Of a DNA stretch of 45,744 nucleotides, positions 24,305 to 32,201 are shown in pieces. The position numbers were made by a program, and so were the translations under genes. Position 1 is the first letter of the stretch; the number at the start of each line of letters is the position of its first letter. Under the pieces are notes generated by a model. The model searched no databases, was not told the origin of the DNA, and saw only the letters and a list, made by a program, of their open reading frames with translations. This DNA comes from Bradyrhizobium hipponense (GTDB lineage: Bacteria; Pseudomonadota; Alphaproteobacteria; Rhizobiales; Xanthobacteraceae): positions 1-45,744 of the forward strand of contig NZ_VSTH01000107.1 of assembly GCF_008123965.1 (NCBI RefSeq). The letters run 5' to 3'.

Positions 24305-26515
24305 TTAATCCTGGATCTTCGAGAAATCCGCGACCGCACGCGTGGCGCTGCGGATTTCATTTAACAGCTTCAGCCGGTTCTCGCGCACCTTCGGGTCGTC
24401 GTCGTTGACACGAACTTTCTCGAAGAATGCATCGACCGGGGGACGCAGCTTTGCCATCGCGCTCATCGCCGCGGCAAAATCCTCCTTGGCGACGGCGGCA
24501 CTGGCGTCCGCCTTCACCTCACCGATTGCCTTGGCCAGCGCTTTCTCCTCGCTGAGGCTGTAGAGCGCAGGCTCCGGCGCGCCATCGAAGCTGCGTTTGT
24601 CCTTCTTCTCCTCGATGCCAAGAATATTGCTGGCGCGCTTGATGCCGGCGAGCAAATTCTTGCCGTCGTCGCTATCGAGGAATTTGCCGAGCGCCTCGAC
24701 GCGGCGGACGATCATCAGCAGATCATCCTGACCGCCGAGCGCGAACACGGCGTCGACGAGATCGTGCCGCGCGCCCTGCTCGCGGAGCTGGACCTTGAGG
24801 CGATCGGCGAAGAAGGAGAGCAGATCGTGAACGCGGGGCTTCAGCACCTTGTATGCCGACTCCGTAACCTTGTTCGAAAATGAAATGCTCGGAATCTCGG
24901 CGTATTGCGCGTCGCCAATCCAATCGGACAGCTCAGCGATCAAATCGATTCCTTCCTCGTAGAGGATAGACGTTATCTGGACGGCGTGCTGGCTGAGCAG
25001 CTTCCAAAGCGGAAGACGCAGATTGTTGTCGACGATGATCCTAATCACGCCGAGCGCTGCTCTCCGCAACGCGTAGGGATCTTTCGATCCCGTCGGCTTC
25101 TCGTCGATCGCCCAGAACCCAACCAGCGTATCGATCTTGTCGGCGAGCGCCACTGCGACGCTCACCGGATCGGTCGGCACGCGATCAGTGGGCCCCTGCG
25201 GCTTGTAGTGCTCCTCGCAGGCCGCGGCGACTGAGGCGTCTTCGCCCTGGGCCAGCGCGTAGTACCTGCCCATCAGGCCCTGCACTTCAGGAAATTCGCC
25301 GACGACTTCGGTCAGCAAATCGGCCTTCGCCAGATGCGCGGCGCGCTTGGCCTTGCTGACATCGGCGCCCACCAGCGGCGCGATCTCGGCCGCGAGGCGC
25401 TCGATGCGCTCAATCCGCTCCGCCTGCGTGCCGAGCTTCTCGTGGAACACGATCTGCTCGAACTTCGGCAGCCGTTCTTCCAGCTTCGTCTTCAGGTCCG
25501 TCTCGTAGAAAAACTTCGCATCGGACAGCCGCGGGCGGATGACGCGCTCGTTGCCGGCCACGATGGTCTTGCCGCCGTCGGCGGCCTCGATATTGGCGGT
25601 GAGGACGAATTTGTTGGTCAGCTTGCCCGTCTTGGGATCCCTAACGACGAAGCACTTCTGGTTGTTGCGGATGGTGGCGCGGATCACCTCGTCCGGAATC
25701 GCGAGGTACTCCTTCTCGAACGATCCCATCATGACGACCGGCCATTCGACGAGACCCGAAACCTCGTCCAGCAGCACCTGGTCCTCGACCAGCTCAAGTC
25801 CCTGTGCGAACGCCAGCTCCTTGGCGTCAGCGAGGATGATGTTCTTGCGTGCCTGCGGATCGAGGATGACCTTCGCGGCCTTCAGCTTGGCTTCGTAGTC
25901 CTCAAAGCGGCGCACCTGAATTGGAGCCGGTGCCATGAAGCGATGGCCATAGGTGGTCTGGCCGGCCTCGATGCCGTCTACCGAAAACTTTACGACATCA
26001 GGCTCTTCGGTCTCGAGGCCGAAGGTCGCGGTGATCGCGTGCAGCGGGCGCACCCAGTTCAGCGAGCCTGGTTTGCCGGAGCGCGCGCCCCAGCGCATCG
26101 ATTTTGGCCAGGGGAAGGTGCGGATGATGACGGGGAGGATTTCGGCGAGCACGTCGATCGCCGGGCGGCCCGGCTTCTCGATCAGCGCGATGTAGAAATC
26201 GCCCTTGGGGTCGCGTTGGATCTTGGCTTCGTCGAGCGATGTCAAACCCGTCGCTTTCAGGAAGCCCTGCACGGCCGCATCGGGCGCGCCCATTTTCGGC
26301 CCGCGGCGTTCGGTCTTCAGATCGGGCTGGCGCGAAGGGATGCCGTGCACGGTCAGCGCCAGGCGGCGCGGCGTCGCGAAGGCTTTCGCGCCCTCGTAAA
26401 CGAGACCTTCGGCGACGAGCTTGTCGGTGACCATGCGGCGCAGATCGTCGGCCGCCTTGGCCTGCATGCGGGCGGGGATTTCTTCCGAGAACAGTTCAAG
26501 CAACAGATCGGGCAT
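24305..26515 (-). CDS. glyS: Glycyl-tRNA synthetase beta subunit
   Basis: The 736-residue beta chain of the bacterial alpha2beta2 glycyl-tRNA synthetase binds tRNA and is needed for charging. It starts MPDLLLELFSEEIPARMQ, the hallmark N-terminus. Family segments include RRLALTVHGIP, RFVVRDP-type core (NNQKCFVVRD), EFPEVQGLMGRYYA, HYKPQGPTD and SKDPYALRRAALGVIRI. The C-terminal part resembles the anticodon-binding region, ending in VRENRLKLLNEIR. The ATG overlaps the glyQ stop as TGATG, so translation is coupled. An in-frame start at 26665 lies inside glyQ and is rejected. Confidence 0.97.
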   Translation of the reverse strand: MPDLLLELFSEEIPARMQAKAADDLRRMVTDKLVAEGLVYEGAKAFATPRRLALTVHGIPSRQPDLKTERRGPKMGAPDAAVQGFLKATGLTSLDEAKIQRDPKGDFYIALIEKPGRPAIDVLAEILPVIIRTFPWPKSMRWGARSGKPGSLNWVRPLHAITATFGLETEEPDVVKFSVDGIEAGQTTYGHRFMAPAPIQVRRFEDYEAKLKAAKVILDPQARKNIILADAKELAFAQGLELVEDQVLLDEVSGLVEWPVVMMGSFEKEYLAIPDEVIRATIRNNQKCFVVRDPKTGKLTNKFVLTANIEAADGGKTIVAGNERVIRPRLSDAKFFYETDLKTKLEERLPKFEQIVFHEKLGTQAERIERIERLAAEIAPLVGADVSKAKRAAHLAKADLLTEVVGEFPEVQGLMGRYYALAQGEDASVAAACEEHYKPQGPTDRVPTDPVSVAVALADKIDTLVGFWAIDEKPTGSKDPYALRRAALGVIRIIVDNNLRLPLWKLLSQHAVQITSILYEEGIDLIAELSDWIGDAQYAEIPSISFSNKVTESAYKVLKPRVHDLLSFFADRLKVQLREQGARHDLVDAVFALGGQDDLLMIVRRVEALGKFLDSDDGKNLLAGIKRASNILGIEEKKDKRSFDGAPEPALYSLSEEKALAKAIGEVKADASAAVAKEDFAAAMSAMAKLRPPVDAFFEKVRVNDDDPKVRENRLKLLNEIRSATRAVADFSKIQD

Positions 26516-27462
26516 CAGGCTGCTCCACCGGCTTCGGTGTGCATCCAGGCTTCGCCGCAGGCCTTTGCCAGTTCGCGCACGCGGAAGATGTAGCTCTGCC
26601 GCTCCGTCACCGAGATCACGCCGCGCGCATCGAGCAGATTGAACACGTGGCTTGCCTTGATGCACTGGTCATAGGCGGGCAGCGCCATCAAATGCGCCTC
26701 GAGCTTGCCCGACTCAGAATTTTTTTGCCAACCTGCATCGAGATATTTCTTGCAGGCGGCTTCCGCCATCTTGAACTGCTCGAACAGCATTGTGATGTCG
26801 GCGACTTCGAAATTGTGCCGCGAATATTCTCGCTCGGCCTGGAGGAAGACGTCGCCGTAGGTCACCTTGGCGTCACCGTCGCGGCCGTTGAAATTGAGAT
26901 CATAGACGCGGTCGACGCCCTGCACATACATCGCCAGGCGTTCGAGCCCATAGGTGAGTTCGCCCGCGACCGGCGCGCATTCGAAGCCCGCGACCTGCTG
27001 GAAATAGGTGAACTGGCTCACTTCCATGCCGTCGCACCAGCATTCCCAGCCGAGGCCCCAGGCGCCCAGCGTCGGGCTCTCCCAGTCGTCCTCGACGAAG
27101 CGGATGTCGTGCACGGCGGAATCGATGCCGATCGCGACGAGCGATTTCAGGTACAGCTCCTGTAGGTTCGGCGGCGACGGCTTCATGATCACCTGGAACT
27201 GGTAGTAGTGCTGCATCCGGTTCGGGTTCTCGCCGTAGCGGCCATCCTTGGGGCGGCGTGAGGGCTGCACATAGGCGGCGTTCCAGGGCTTTGGCCCGAG
27301 CGCGCGCAGGGTGGTGGCCGGATGGAAGGTGCCCGCGCCCATCTCCATGTCGTAAGGCTGCAGGATGACGCAGCCCTGCTCGGCCCAGAACCGCTGGAGC
27401 GCGAGGATAAAGCCCTGGAACGAGCGTTCCGGGCGCATATGGGCGGGCAATGAGGCGTCCAT
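26515..27462 (-). CDS. glyQ: Glycyl-tRNA synthetase alpha subunit
   Basis: The 315-residue catalytic alpha chain forms glycyl-adenylate and charges tRNA-Gly together with GlyS. Family segments are FQGFILALQRFWAEQGCV, QPYDMEMGAGTFHP, YVQPSRRPKDGRYGENPNR, HDIRFVEDDWESPTLGAWG and GLERLAMYVQGVDRVYDL. The ATG at 27462 is followed by a second possible start at 27438 (MRPERSFQG) nearer the usual length of about 300. Upstream in-frame codons run into a palindromic repeat and are excluded. The gene overlaps glyS by one base. Confidence 0.96.
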   Translation of the reverse strand: MDASLPAHMRPERSFQGFILALQRFWAEQGCVILQPYDMEMGAGTFHPATTLRALGPKPWNAAYVQPSRRPKDGRYGENPNRMQHYYQFQVIMKPSPPNLQELYLKSLVAIGIDSAVHDIRFVEDDWESPTLGAWGLGWECWCDGMEVSQFTYFQQVAGFECAPVAGELTYGLERLAMYVQGVDRVYDLNFNGRDGDAKVTYGDVFLQAEREYSRHNFEVADITMLFEQFKMAEAACKKYLDAGWQKNSESGKLEAHLMALPAYDQCIKASHVFNLLDARGVISVTERQSYIFRVRELAKACGEAWMHTEAGGAA

Positions 27463-27562
27463 CGTCAGATCAGGCTCTCGCGGGGGGGTGAATCGCGCGG
27501 GACCGTATCGACGGCGGAGATGGGAATCAAGGCGAAGGGGGCGTGGGACGGGCGAACTCTCC

Positions 27563-27591
27563 GTCATGGCCGGGACAAGCCCGGCCATGAC
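27563..27591. repeat. Palindromic repeat (GTCATGGCCGGG family), copy 2, minimal form
   Basis: Perfect 12-bp arms GTCATGGCCGGG and CCCGGCCATGAC with the 5-base loop ACAAG. It lies between the 63-residue gene and glyQ. It is the shortest copy of the family seen at 18145 and 39628. Confidence 0.85.
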
Positions 27592-27602
27592 GAGTGCGGG
27601 AC

Positions 27603-27794
27603 CTAACCCGGCCGGTAAGCTCCGGTCACCGGGTCCTGTTTCAGGGTCCGGATTTCCCCCATGTGGGCGGCCTCGGCGACGCGCGACAGGCGTATCTCCT
27701 CCAGCTCCTGGTTGATCCGGATAGCGGTCTTGTAGGCCCAGCGGACCACGGCAAGCCCGCCTAGAACGCCCGCGAAAGCGACGAACGGCGGCAT
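27603..27794 (-). CDS. Small hypothetical protein with one membrane segment
   Basis: The 63-residue protein has an N-terminal hydrophobic segment (PPFVAFAGVLGGLAVVRWAY) followed by a charged helical part and the tail TLKQDPVTGAYRPG. The ATG at 27794 has AAGGAT 6 bases upstream on the minus strand. A TTG six codons earlier is less likely. I recall similar short proteins in Bradyrhizobium but no function. It stands between the S49 peptidase and glyQ on the same strand. Confidence 0.7.
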   Translation of the reverse strand: MPPFVAFAGVLGGLAVVRWAYKTAIRINQELEEIRLSRVAEAAHMGEIRTLKQDPVTGAYRPG

Positions 27795-27899
27795 CGGTCG
27801 ATCCTTGTTCAATGCTCAGCCCCCATCTGCATTCTTGCGCAGACCGGGCAGCGCCGCAATTGGCTCACCGAGAGGCCAAATGGCGCGGCAGGGTGCCGG

Positions 27900-28808
27900 C
27901 TAGAACCCGAATTTTGCCCAAATCGCGCGGGTTTCGACCGCCGAAATCAGCTCGTCCGGCAGACCGGCCATCGATTCCAGGGCCGAAAGCTGGCCTGCGC
28001 CGGGCGATTTCCGCCCCAGAAGGCCGGACAGCAGCCCGCTCGGCTGTGCGATCACGGGGGTGAGAACCTTCTCGCCATAGCGGGCACGAAGAGTTGAGCG
28101 GAGATCGCCGATGCCATCGGCGAGCCCTAGAGCAATCGCGCTCTCGCCGGCCCAGTATTCTCCGGTGAACAGGGTGTCGTCGGCACTCTTCAGCCGCGCG
28201 CCGCGGCTCTCCTTCACCAGCGCAATGAAGATCTGGTGGATCTCGCGCTGGATCGCCTTCAGCTTCGCCACGTCATCAGGGTTTTCGGGCAGGAACGGAT
28301 CGAGCATCGCCTTGTGCGAGCCGGCGGTGTACAGGCGCCGCTCGATGCCGAGCCGCTTGATCGCCTCCTGGAAACCGAAGCTGCCGCCGACCACGCCGAT
28401 CGAGCCGAGGATCGAGGATGGATCGCAAATGATCTCGTCGCCCGCGCAGGCGATCATGTAGCCGCCGGACGCCGCGACGTCCTCGACGAAAACCAGAACC
28501 TTCAACTTCTTCTCGGCCGCGAGCTGCTTGATGCGCAGATAGATCTGGCGCGACTGCACCGGCGAGCCGCCGGGCGAGTTGATCACCAGCGCCACCGCCT
28601 TGGCGTTGCGGACCGCGAAGGCGCGCTCCAGCACCCGCGCGAGGCCTGCGAGCGTCATGCCTGGACGCAGCGGCGTCACCGCGCCGATCACGCCGGATAG
28701 CCGCACCACCGGCACCACCGCCGTGCCGGGACGGAAGCGCGCAGGCAGATATTGCATCAGTTTATCGGGCAGGCCGGAACCTTCGCGATCGTTCAATTGT
28801 TCGGCCAT
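27900..28808 (-). CDS. S49 family serine peptidase (SppA/SohB-like)
   Basis: A 302-residue peptidase. Segments include ALVINSPGGSPVQSRQIY (residues 73-90), the nucleophile Ser114 in VAASGGYMIACAGDEI, and the probable general base Lys166 in AGSHKAMLDPFLPE, giving a Ser-Lys dyad. SppA-type enzymes degrade signal peptides in the membrane. Short single-domain members like this one also occur as SohB-like proteins. No strong N-terminal signal is visible, so it may be peripheral or cytoplasmic. The ATG at 28808 is preceded by an AGAGGTAATGGC stretch, a fair ribosome site. Confidence 0.9.
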   Translation of the reverse strand: MAEQLNDREGSGLPDKLMQYLPARFRPGTAVVPVVRLSGVIGAVTPLRPGMTLAGLARVLERAFAVRNAKAVALVINSPGGSPVQSRQIYLRIKQLAAEKKLKVLVFVEDVAASGGYMIACAGDEIICDPSSILGSIGVVGGSFGFQEAIKRLGIERRLYTAGSHKAMLDPFLPENPDDVAKLKAIQREIHQIFIALVKESRGARLKSADDTLFTGEYWAGESAIALGLADGIGDLRSTLRARYGEKVLTPVIAQPSGLLSGLLGRKSPGAGQLSALESMAGLPDELISAVETRAIWAKFGF

Positions 28809-28919
28809 GCCATTACCTCTGATTAACCATTTCTTATCACGCGACTGTCATTGGAAGTGCCTGGAACGTGTTTTGCAGATTTCCCGTTGGGAGGCTGCAA
28901 TGCGCCAGCGGAGAGCGAC

Positions 28920-29018
28920 ATGAAAATCTATCTGCTGATACTGCTGATCGGGGCGCTTTTCACAGCGATTCGCTTCACTTCGCCGCAAGAACAGCAGTCG
29001 GAATCGCTTCCGCAGTAA
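28920..29018 (+). CDS. Possible 32-residue membrane or exported peptide
   Basis: A short reading frame starts MKIYLLILLIGALFTAIRF and ends SLPQ. Its one hydrophobic segment is followed by a polar tail. GGAGAG lies 5 bases before the ATG. It is divergent from the S49 peptidase and converges on the methyltransferase gene with only 4 bp between stops. I know no family for it. Conservation of the frame in related genomes would decide. Confidence 0.45.
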   Translation: MKIYLLILLIGALFTAIRFTSPQEQQSESLPQ

Positions 29019-29022
29019 GCCG

Positions 29023-29790
29023 TCACGACTCCGACAACGGCAAAGCCGCTCTCCCTTCCAGAATATCCGTCACCTCTTTTTTGGGCACGCCTGATTCTTC
29101 GTTCAGCATGAGGCCCGGCAGCAATCGCGTCGGCGCCCTGCCGCCTTTGATCGCGCGCACCAACAGGCGGTTGGCGGGCCGCTCCGCTTCACCATGAACC
29201 GGCAGGATCGACAGGCTGCCGAAGCCGCGCGACAGCGCTGCCAAAACCTCTGCTATCCCATCCGCGCGCCAGATCAAAGTCAGCACGCCGTTCGACCGGA
29301 GGATGCGCCGCGCCGCATGCACCCAGGCATCCAGCGTTTCCTTGGTCGCCACATGCGCGATGTGCCGCGCCTCGTCCGGCGAACCGCGATGCCGCGTGGA
29401 ATCGTTGAAGGGAGGGTTCATCATCACAATGTCGGCACTGTCGGGCACAAGCCGATTTGCCGCGAAGGCCTGCGCGTCGGCCGTGACGTCGAGCACGATC
29501 GCCTCGGCGGCAATTGCATTTGCCGCTGCGTTGGCACGCGCGAGCTCTGCCAGCTCTGGATCGATCTCGACCAGGCGGAGGTTGATGCCGGCCACGCGCC
29601 GGGCCAGCGCCAGCCCGGCCGTGCCGACGCCGGCGCCGAGATCGACCACGCGGTCGCCTGCCCGGGCCTCCGTCGCCGCCGCGAGCAGGATAGCGTCGTG
29701 TCCCGCGCGGTGGCCCGACCGCTTCTGCTTCAGACGCAGCTGCCCGCCGAGAAACGCATCCTCGGTGAGGTCGGGCAAGGTCTCACTCAT
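29023..29790 (-). CDS. tRNA1(Val) adenine-N6 methyltransferase-like (YfiC/TrmN6 family)
   Basis: The 255-residue S-adenosylmethionine enzyme begins SETLPDLTEDAFLGGQLRLKQ, continues with GHRAGHDAILLAAA, and has motif I VVDLGAGVGTAGLALA. The catalytic NPPF motif is in IVMMNPPFNDSTRH, characteristic of N6-adenine methyltransferases acting on tRNA or similar substrates. The family member in E. coli modifies A37 of tRNA-Val1; the exact tRNA here is not known. The ATG at 29790 lies within the end of the DUF2007 gene, overlapping it by 8 bases, so the two are translated together. Confidence 0.87.
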   Translation of the reverse strand: MSETLPDLTEDAFLGGQLRLKQKRSGHRAGHDAILLAAATEARAGDRVVDLGAGVGTAGLALARRVAGINLRLVEIDPELAELARANAAANAIAAEAIVLDVTADAQAFAANRLVPDSADIVMMNPPFNDSTRHRGSPDEARHIAHVATKETLDAWVHAARRILRSNGVLTLIWRADGIAEVLAALSRGFGSLSILPVHGEAERPANRLLVRAIKGGRAPTRLLPGLMLNEESGVPKKEVTDILEGRAALPLSES

Positions 29791-30010
29791 CGCCGCGCAA
29801 TTCGTGGCTGAGCCCGGCATCGGTCAGAAGCTGCCGGGCCTCCTTCGCATCGTCCTCATGGACCAGGATCCGCCGCGGCAAAATGCCGAGCGAGCCCTCG
29901 ATGATGCTCATGTTCTGGTCCAGCACCAGGTGATGGATGTTGGCGCCGTCGAGCAGCGCGCCGATTGCCGACACCAGCACCATATCGTTGGTCCGAACCA
30001 GTTCTCGCAA
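29783..30010 (-). CDS. DUF2007 family protein (putative signal-transducing protein)
   Basis: The 75-residue protein MRELVRTNDMVLVSAIGALL... has the DUF2007 pattern of beta-alpha units with DQNMSIIEGSLGILPRRILVHEDD. It starts at TTG (30008-30010), with GGAG nine bases upstream. An internal ATG at 29983 would remove the conserved ELVRTND start. Its 3' end overlaps the methyltransferase gene by 8 bases. The function is unknown; proteins of this family resemble small PII-like folds. Confidence 0.85.
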   Translation of the reverse strand: MRELVRTNDMVLVSAIGALLDGANIHHLVLDQNMSIIEGSLGILPRRILVHEDDAKEARQLLTDAGLSHELRGDE

Positions 30011-30131
30011 AACACAGGACTCCTGCCTGACGGGGTTGAAGCTGCAATGTCAATGGTTCCGCGGCCCTTGCCGCATCCGCGTCCAGTTTCTATTGTCTTT
30101 CCATCAGAATAGCCCCTCCGGGGCAAATATT

Positions 30132-30135
30132 GGAG
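30132..30135 (+). promoter_or_regulatory. Ribosome binding site deciding the GTG start of the polyprenyl synthase
   Basis: GGAG lies 6 bases before GTG at 30142. An upstream in-frame TTG at 30130 overlaps this site and is rejected. Confidence 0.7.
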
Positions 30136-30141
30136 ACCGGC

Positions 30142-31149
30142 GTGGCCGTCATCGTACCTTTCGAAACCCCCGGCGCGTCGATCGAAGAGCTGGTTGCCCT
30201 TGTTGCTCCTGACATGGAGCGCGTCAACGCGACGATTTTGTCGCGGACCGGCTCTGAAGTAACCATGATCCCCGAGGTCGCCAACCATTTGATCTCCTCC
30301 GGCGGCAAGCGATTACGCCCGATGCTGACGCTCGCCATGGCCAACCTCGCCGGCTACACCGGCGATGGCCACGTCAAGCTCGCCGCCTCCGTCGAATTCA
30401 TGCATACCGCGACCCTTCTGCACGACGACGTTGTCGACGAGAGCGAATTGCGCCGCGGCAAGCTCTCGGCGCGCATGCTGTGGGGCAACGAGGCGAGCGT
30501 GCTGGTCGGCGACTTCCTGCTCGGCCAGGCCTTTCGCATGATGGTCGAGGTCGGCTCGCTCCGCGCGCTCGACATCCTGTCCGCCGCCGCCGCGACCATC
30601 GCCGAGGGCGAGGTGATGCAGCTTGCCGCCGCCAAGAACACCGCAACCACCGAGGACGAATATCTCGCCGTGATCCGCGGCAAGACCGCCGAGCTGTTCG
30701 CGGCCGCCTGCGAGGTCGGGCCGGTGATCGCCAACCGCCCGAAGGCCGAGCAGACCGCCTGCCGCTCGGTCGGCATGAATCTCGGCATCGCCTTCCAGCT
30801 CGTCGACGACGTGCTCGATTATGGCGGCAAGAGCGCCAAGCTCGGCAAGAACACCGGCGACGATTTTCGCGAAGGCAAGATCACGCTCCCCGTCGTGCTC
30901 GCTTTCCGCCGCGGCAATGACACAGAACGCGCGTTCTGGATCCGGGCGCTCGAGCGCGGCGAGATCGGCGACGGCGATCTTGACCACGCCCTAGGCCTGA
31001 TGAACAAGCACCGCACGCTCGAGGACACGCTGAGCCGCGCCCAGCACTACGGTGCCATGGCGGTCGACGCACTGGCGCTATTCCCGTCCTCGCCGATGAA
31101 GAGCGCACTGGAGCAGGTCGTGGCGTTCTGCCTGGCGCGGTCGCATTAG
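30142..31149 (+). CDS. ispB: Long-chain polyprenyl diphosphate synthase (ubiquinone side chain)
   Basis: A 335-residue trans-prenyltransferase that extends farnesyl diphosphate with isopentenyl diphosphate. The first Asp-rich motif is in TATLLHDDVVDESELRRGK and the second in FQLVDDVLDYGGKS. GGKRLRPML near residue 55 is the usual N-terminal motif. Length and motifs fit octa- to decaprenyl synthases that make the ubiquinone tail. Chain length cannot be read with certainty; Bradyrhizobium uses Q10, so decaprenyl is likely. It is divergent from the DUF2007 gene. ispE, from the same isoprenoid route, lies 1 kb further on. Confidence 0.92.
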   Translation: MAVIVPFETPGASIEELVALVAPDMERVNATILSRTGSEVTMIPEVANHLISSGGKRLRPMLTLAMANLAGYTGDGHVKLAASVEFMHTATLLHDDVVDESELRRGKLSARMLWGNEASVLVGDFLLGQAFRMMVEVGSLRALDILSAAAATIAEGEVMQLAAAKNTATTEDEYLAVIRGKTAELFAAACEVGPVIANRPKAEQTACRSVGMNLGIAFQLVDDVLDYGGKSAKLGKNTGDDFREGKITLPVVLAFRRGNDTERAFWIRALERGEIGDGDLDHALGLMNKHRTLEDTLSRAQHYGAMAVDALALFPSSPMKSALEQVVAFCLARSH

Positions 31150-31244
31150 GTGCTACGGCGCAAGCGGCATGAACGGCCCTGGGTGTAGCCGGCCGGTAAG
31201 ACGAGAGCACTTGCAATCACACCAGACAGCGCTACGACAACAGG

Positions 31245-31877
31245 ATGAGCGCAACGAATTTCTGGCTATTCTTGGCGGCCGCACTCGTCATTGCCGCAAT
31301 TCCTGGCCCCGGCATCTTCTACGTGGCGGCCCGAACGCTGTCGGAAGGGCGGACGAGCGGATTCGCGTCGACCGCGGGCACAGCTCTGGGCGGTCTGGTC
31401 CATGTGCTGGCGGGCAGCCTCGGTATCTCCGCGATCATCCTCGCCAGTGCCGAACTGTTCGCCGTCGTGAAGTTCGTCGGCGCGCTCTACCTGGTCTGGC
31501 TCGGCGTTCGCACGTTTCGCAGCGCCGGCCGCGTTCTGTCGCTTGAGAGCGAAGCTGTCGGCGACAAGCGAGCGTTCCGAGACGGCGTGCTGGTCGAGGC
31601 GCTGAACCCGAAGACCGCGGCGTTCTTCCTCGCCTTCATTCCGCAGTTCCTCGATCCGGCAGCATCGAGTCCCACGTTGCAATTCATCGCGCTCGGCGCG
31701 ATCTCGGTGGCGCTGAACACACTCGCCGACGGCGTCGTGGTGCTGATGGCTTCTGCAACACGCAGGCAATTGATCGCAAGGCCGCACCTGATGCGGAGCC
31801 TGACGCAAGGCTCCGGCGTCTTCATCGCCGGCCTCGGCTTGTCCCTCGCAATGGCGCGGCGGCCCGTGCCCGGCTAG
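31245..31877 (+). CDS. LysE family exporter
   Basis: The 210-residue membrane protein has about six hydrophobic segments and the LysE/RhtB pattern PGPGIFYVAARTLSEGR near residue 20, then ALYLVWLGVRTFRSA and EALNPKTAAFFLAFIPQFL. This family exports amino acids or related small molecules; the substrate is unknown. The ribosome site before the ATG is weak (CAACAGG). It stands alone between the polyprenyl synthase and a small convergent gene. Confidence 0.9.
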   Translation: MSATNFWLFLAAALVIAAIPGPGIFYVAARTLSEGRTSGFASTAGTALGGLVHVLAGSLGISAIILASAELFAVVKFVGALYLVWLGVRTFRSAGRVLSLESEAVGDKRAFRDGVLVEALNPKTAAFFLAFIPQFLDPAASSPTLQFIALGAISVALNTLADGVVVLMASATRRQLIARPHLMRSLTQGSGVFIAGLGLSLAMARRPVPG

Positions 31878-31887
31878 AGTCGGGAAT

Positions 31888-32058
31888 CTAGACGGCCCAA
31901 TCCACAACTGCGTCGATAAAGGTCTGGGCCTGACGGATCGCATCCTGCTTGGTGGCGCAGACGCCGACCGTAACTGTCTTGCCCTTTCCGACGGTCCATC
32001 TCCAGCCGTGTGGAAAGCTCATTTCGACAATCGAGAAACTGATGCCGCGATGTTCCAC
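31888..32058 (-). CDS. 56-residue hypothetical protein with GTG start
   Basis: The small frame, read on the minus strand, starts MEHRGISFSIVEMSF and contains HGWRWTVGKGKTVTVGV, CATKQDAIRQAQTFIDAV and the C-terminal DWAV. It has an alternating beta pattern followed by one helix, like many small soluble proteins. An excellent ribosome site, GGAGG (32065-32069), precedes the GTG by six bases. The codons look like those of neighbouring genes. It converges on the LysE gene with 10 bp between stops. The function is unknown; similar short proteins exist in Bradyrhizobium to my recollection. Confidence 0.72.
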   Translation of the reverse strand: MEHRGISFSIVEMSFPHGWRWTVGKGKTVTVGVCATKQDAIRQAQTFIDAVVDWAV

Positions 32059-32064
32059 GGAGAA

Positions 32065-32069
32065 CCTCC
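32065..32069 (-). promoter_or_regulatory. Strong ribosome binding site supporting the 56-residue gene
   Basis: Minus-strand GGAGG, 6 bases before the GTG at 32058. It is the main reason for calling this small gene. Confidence 0.7.
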
Positions 32070-32201
32070 GTTGGCATTTGGTTGCGCGGATGAAGGCTAG
32101 TGCTTTCGTTGGCGAAGATCCAGCCGGGCCTCGATAAAGGCACTGGTCTCACCCAGTTCCGCGACAAGGCGGGAACTCTCCCCGGGCTTTACGAAAACAT
32201 C

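Noticed and set aside
28823..28837. CtrA-like TTAA-N7-TTAT sequence upstream of the S49 peptidase
   Set aside because: One half-site is imperfect and it lies only about 15 bp from the start codon. It is too weak to call.
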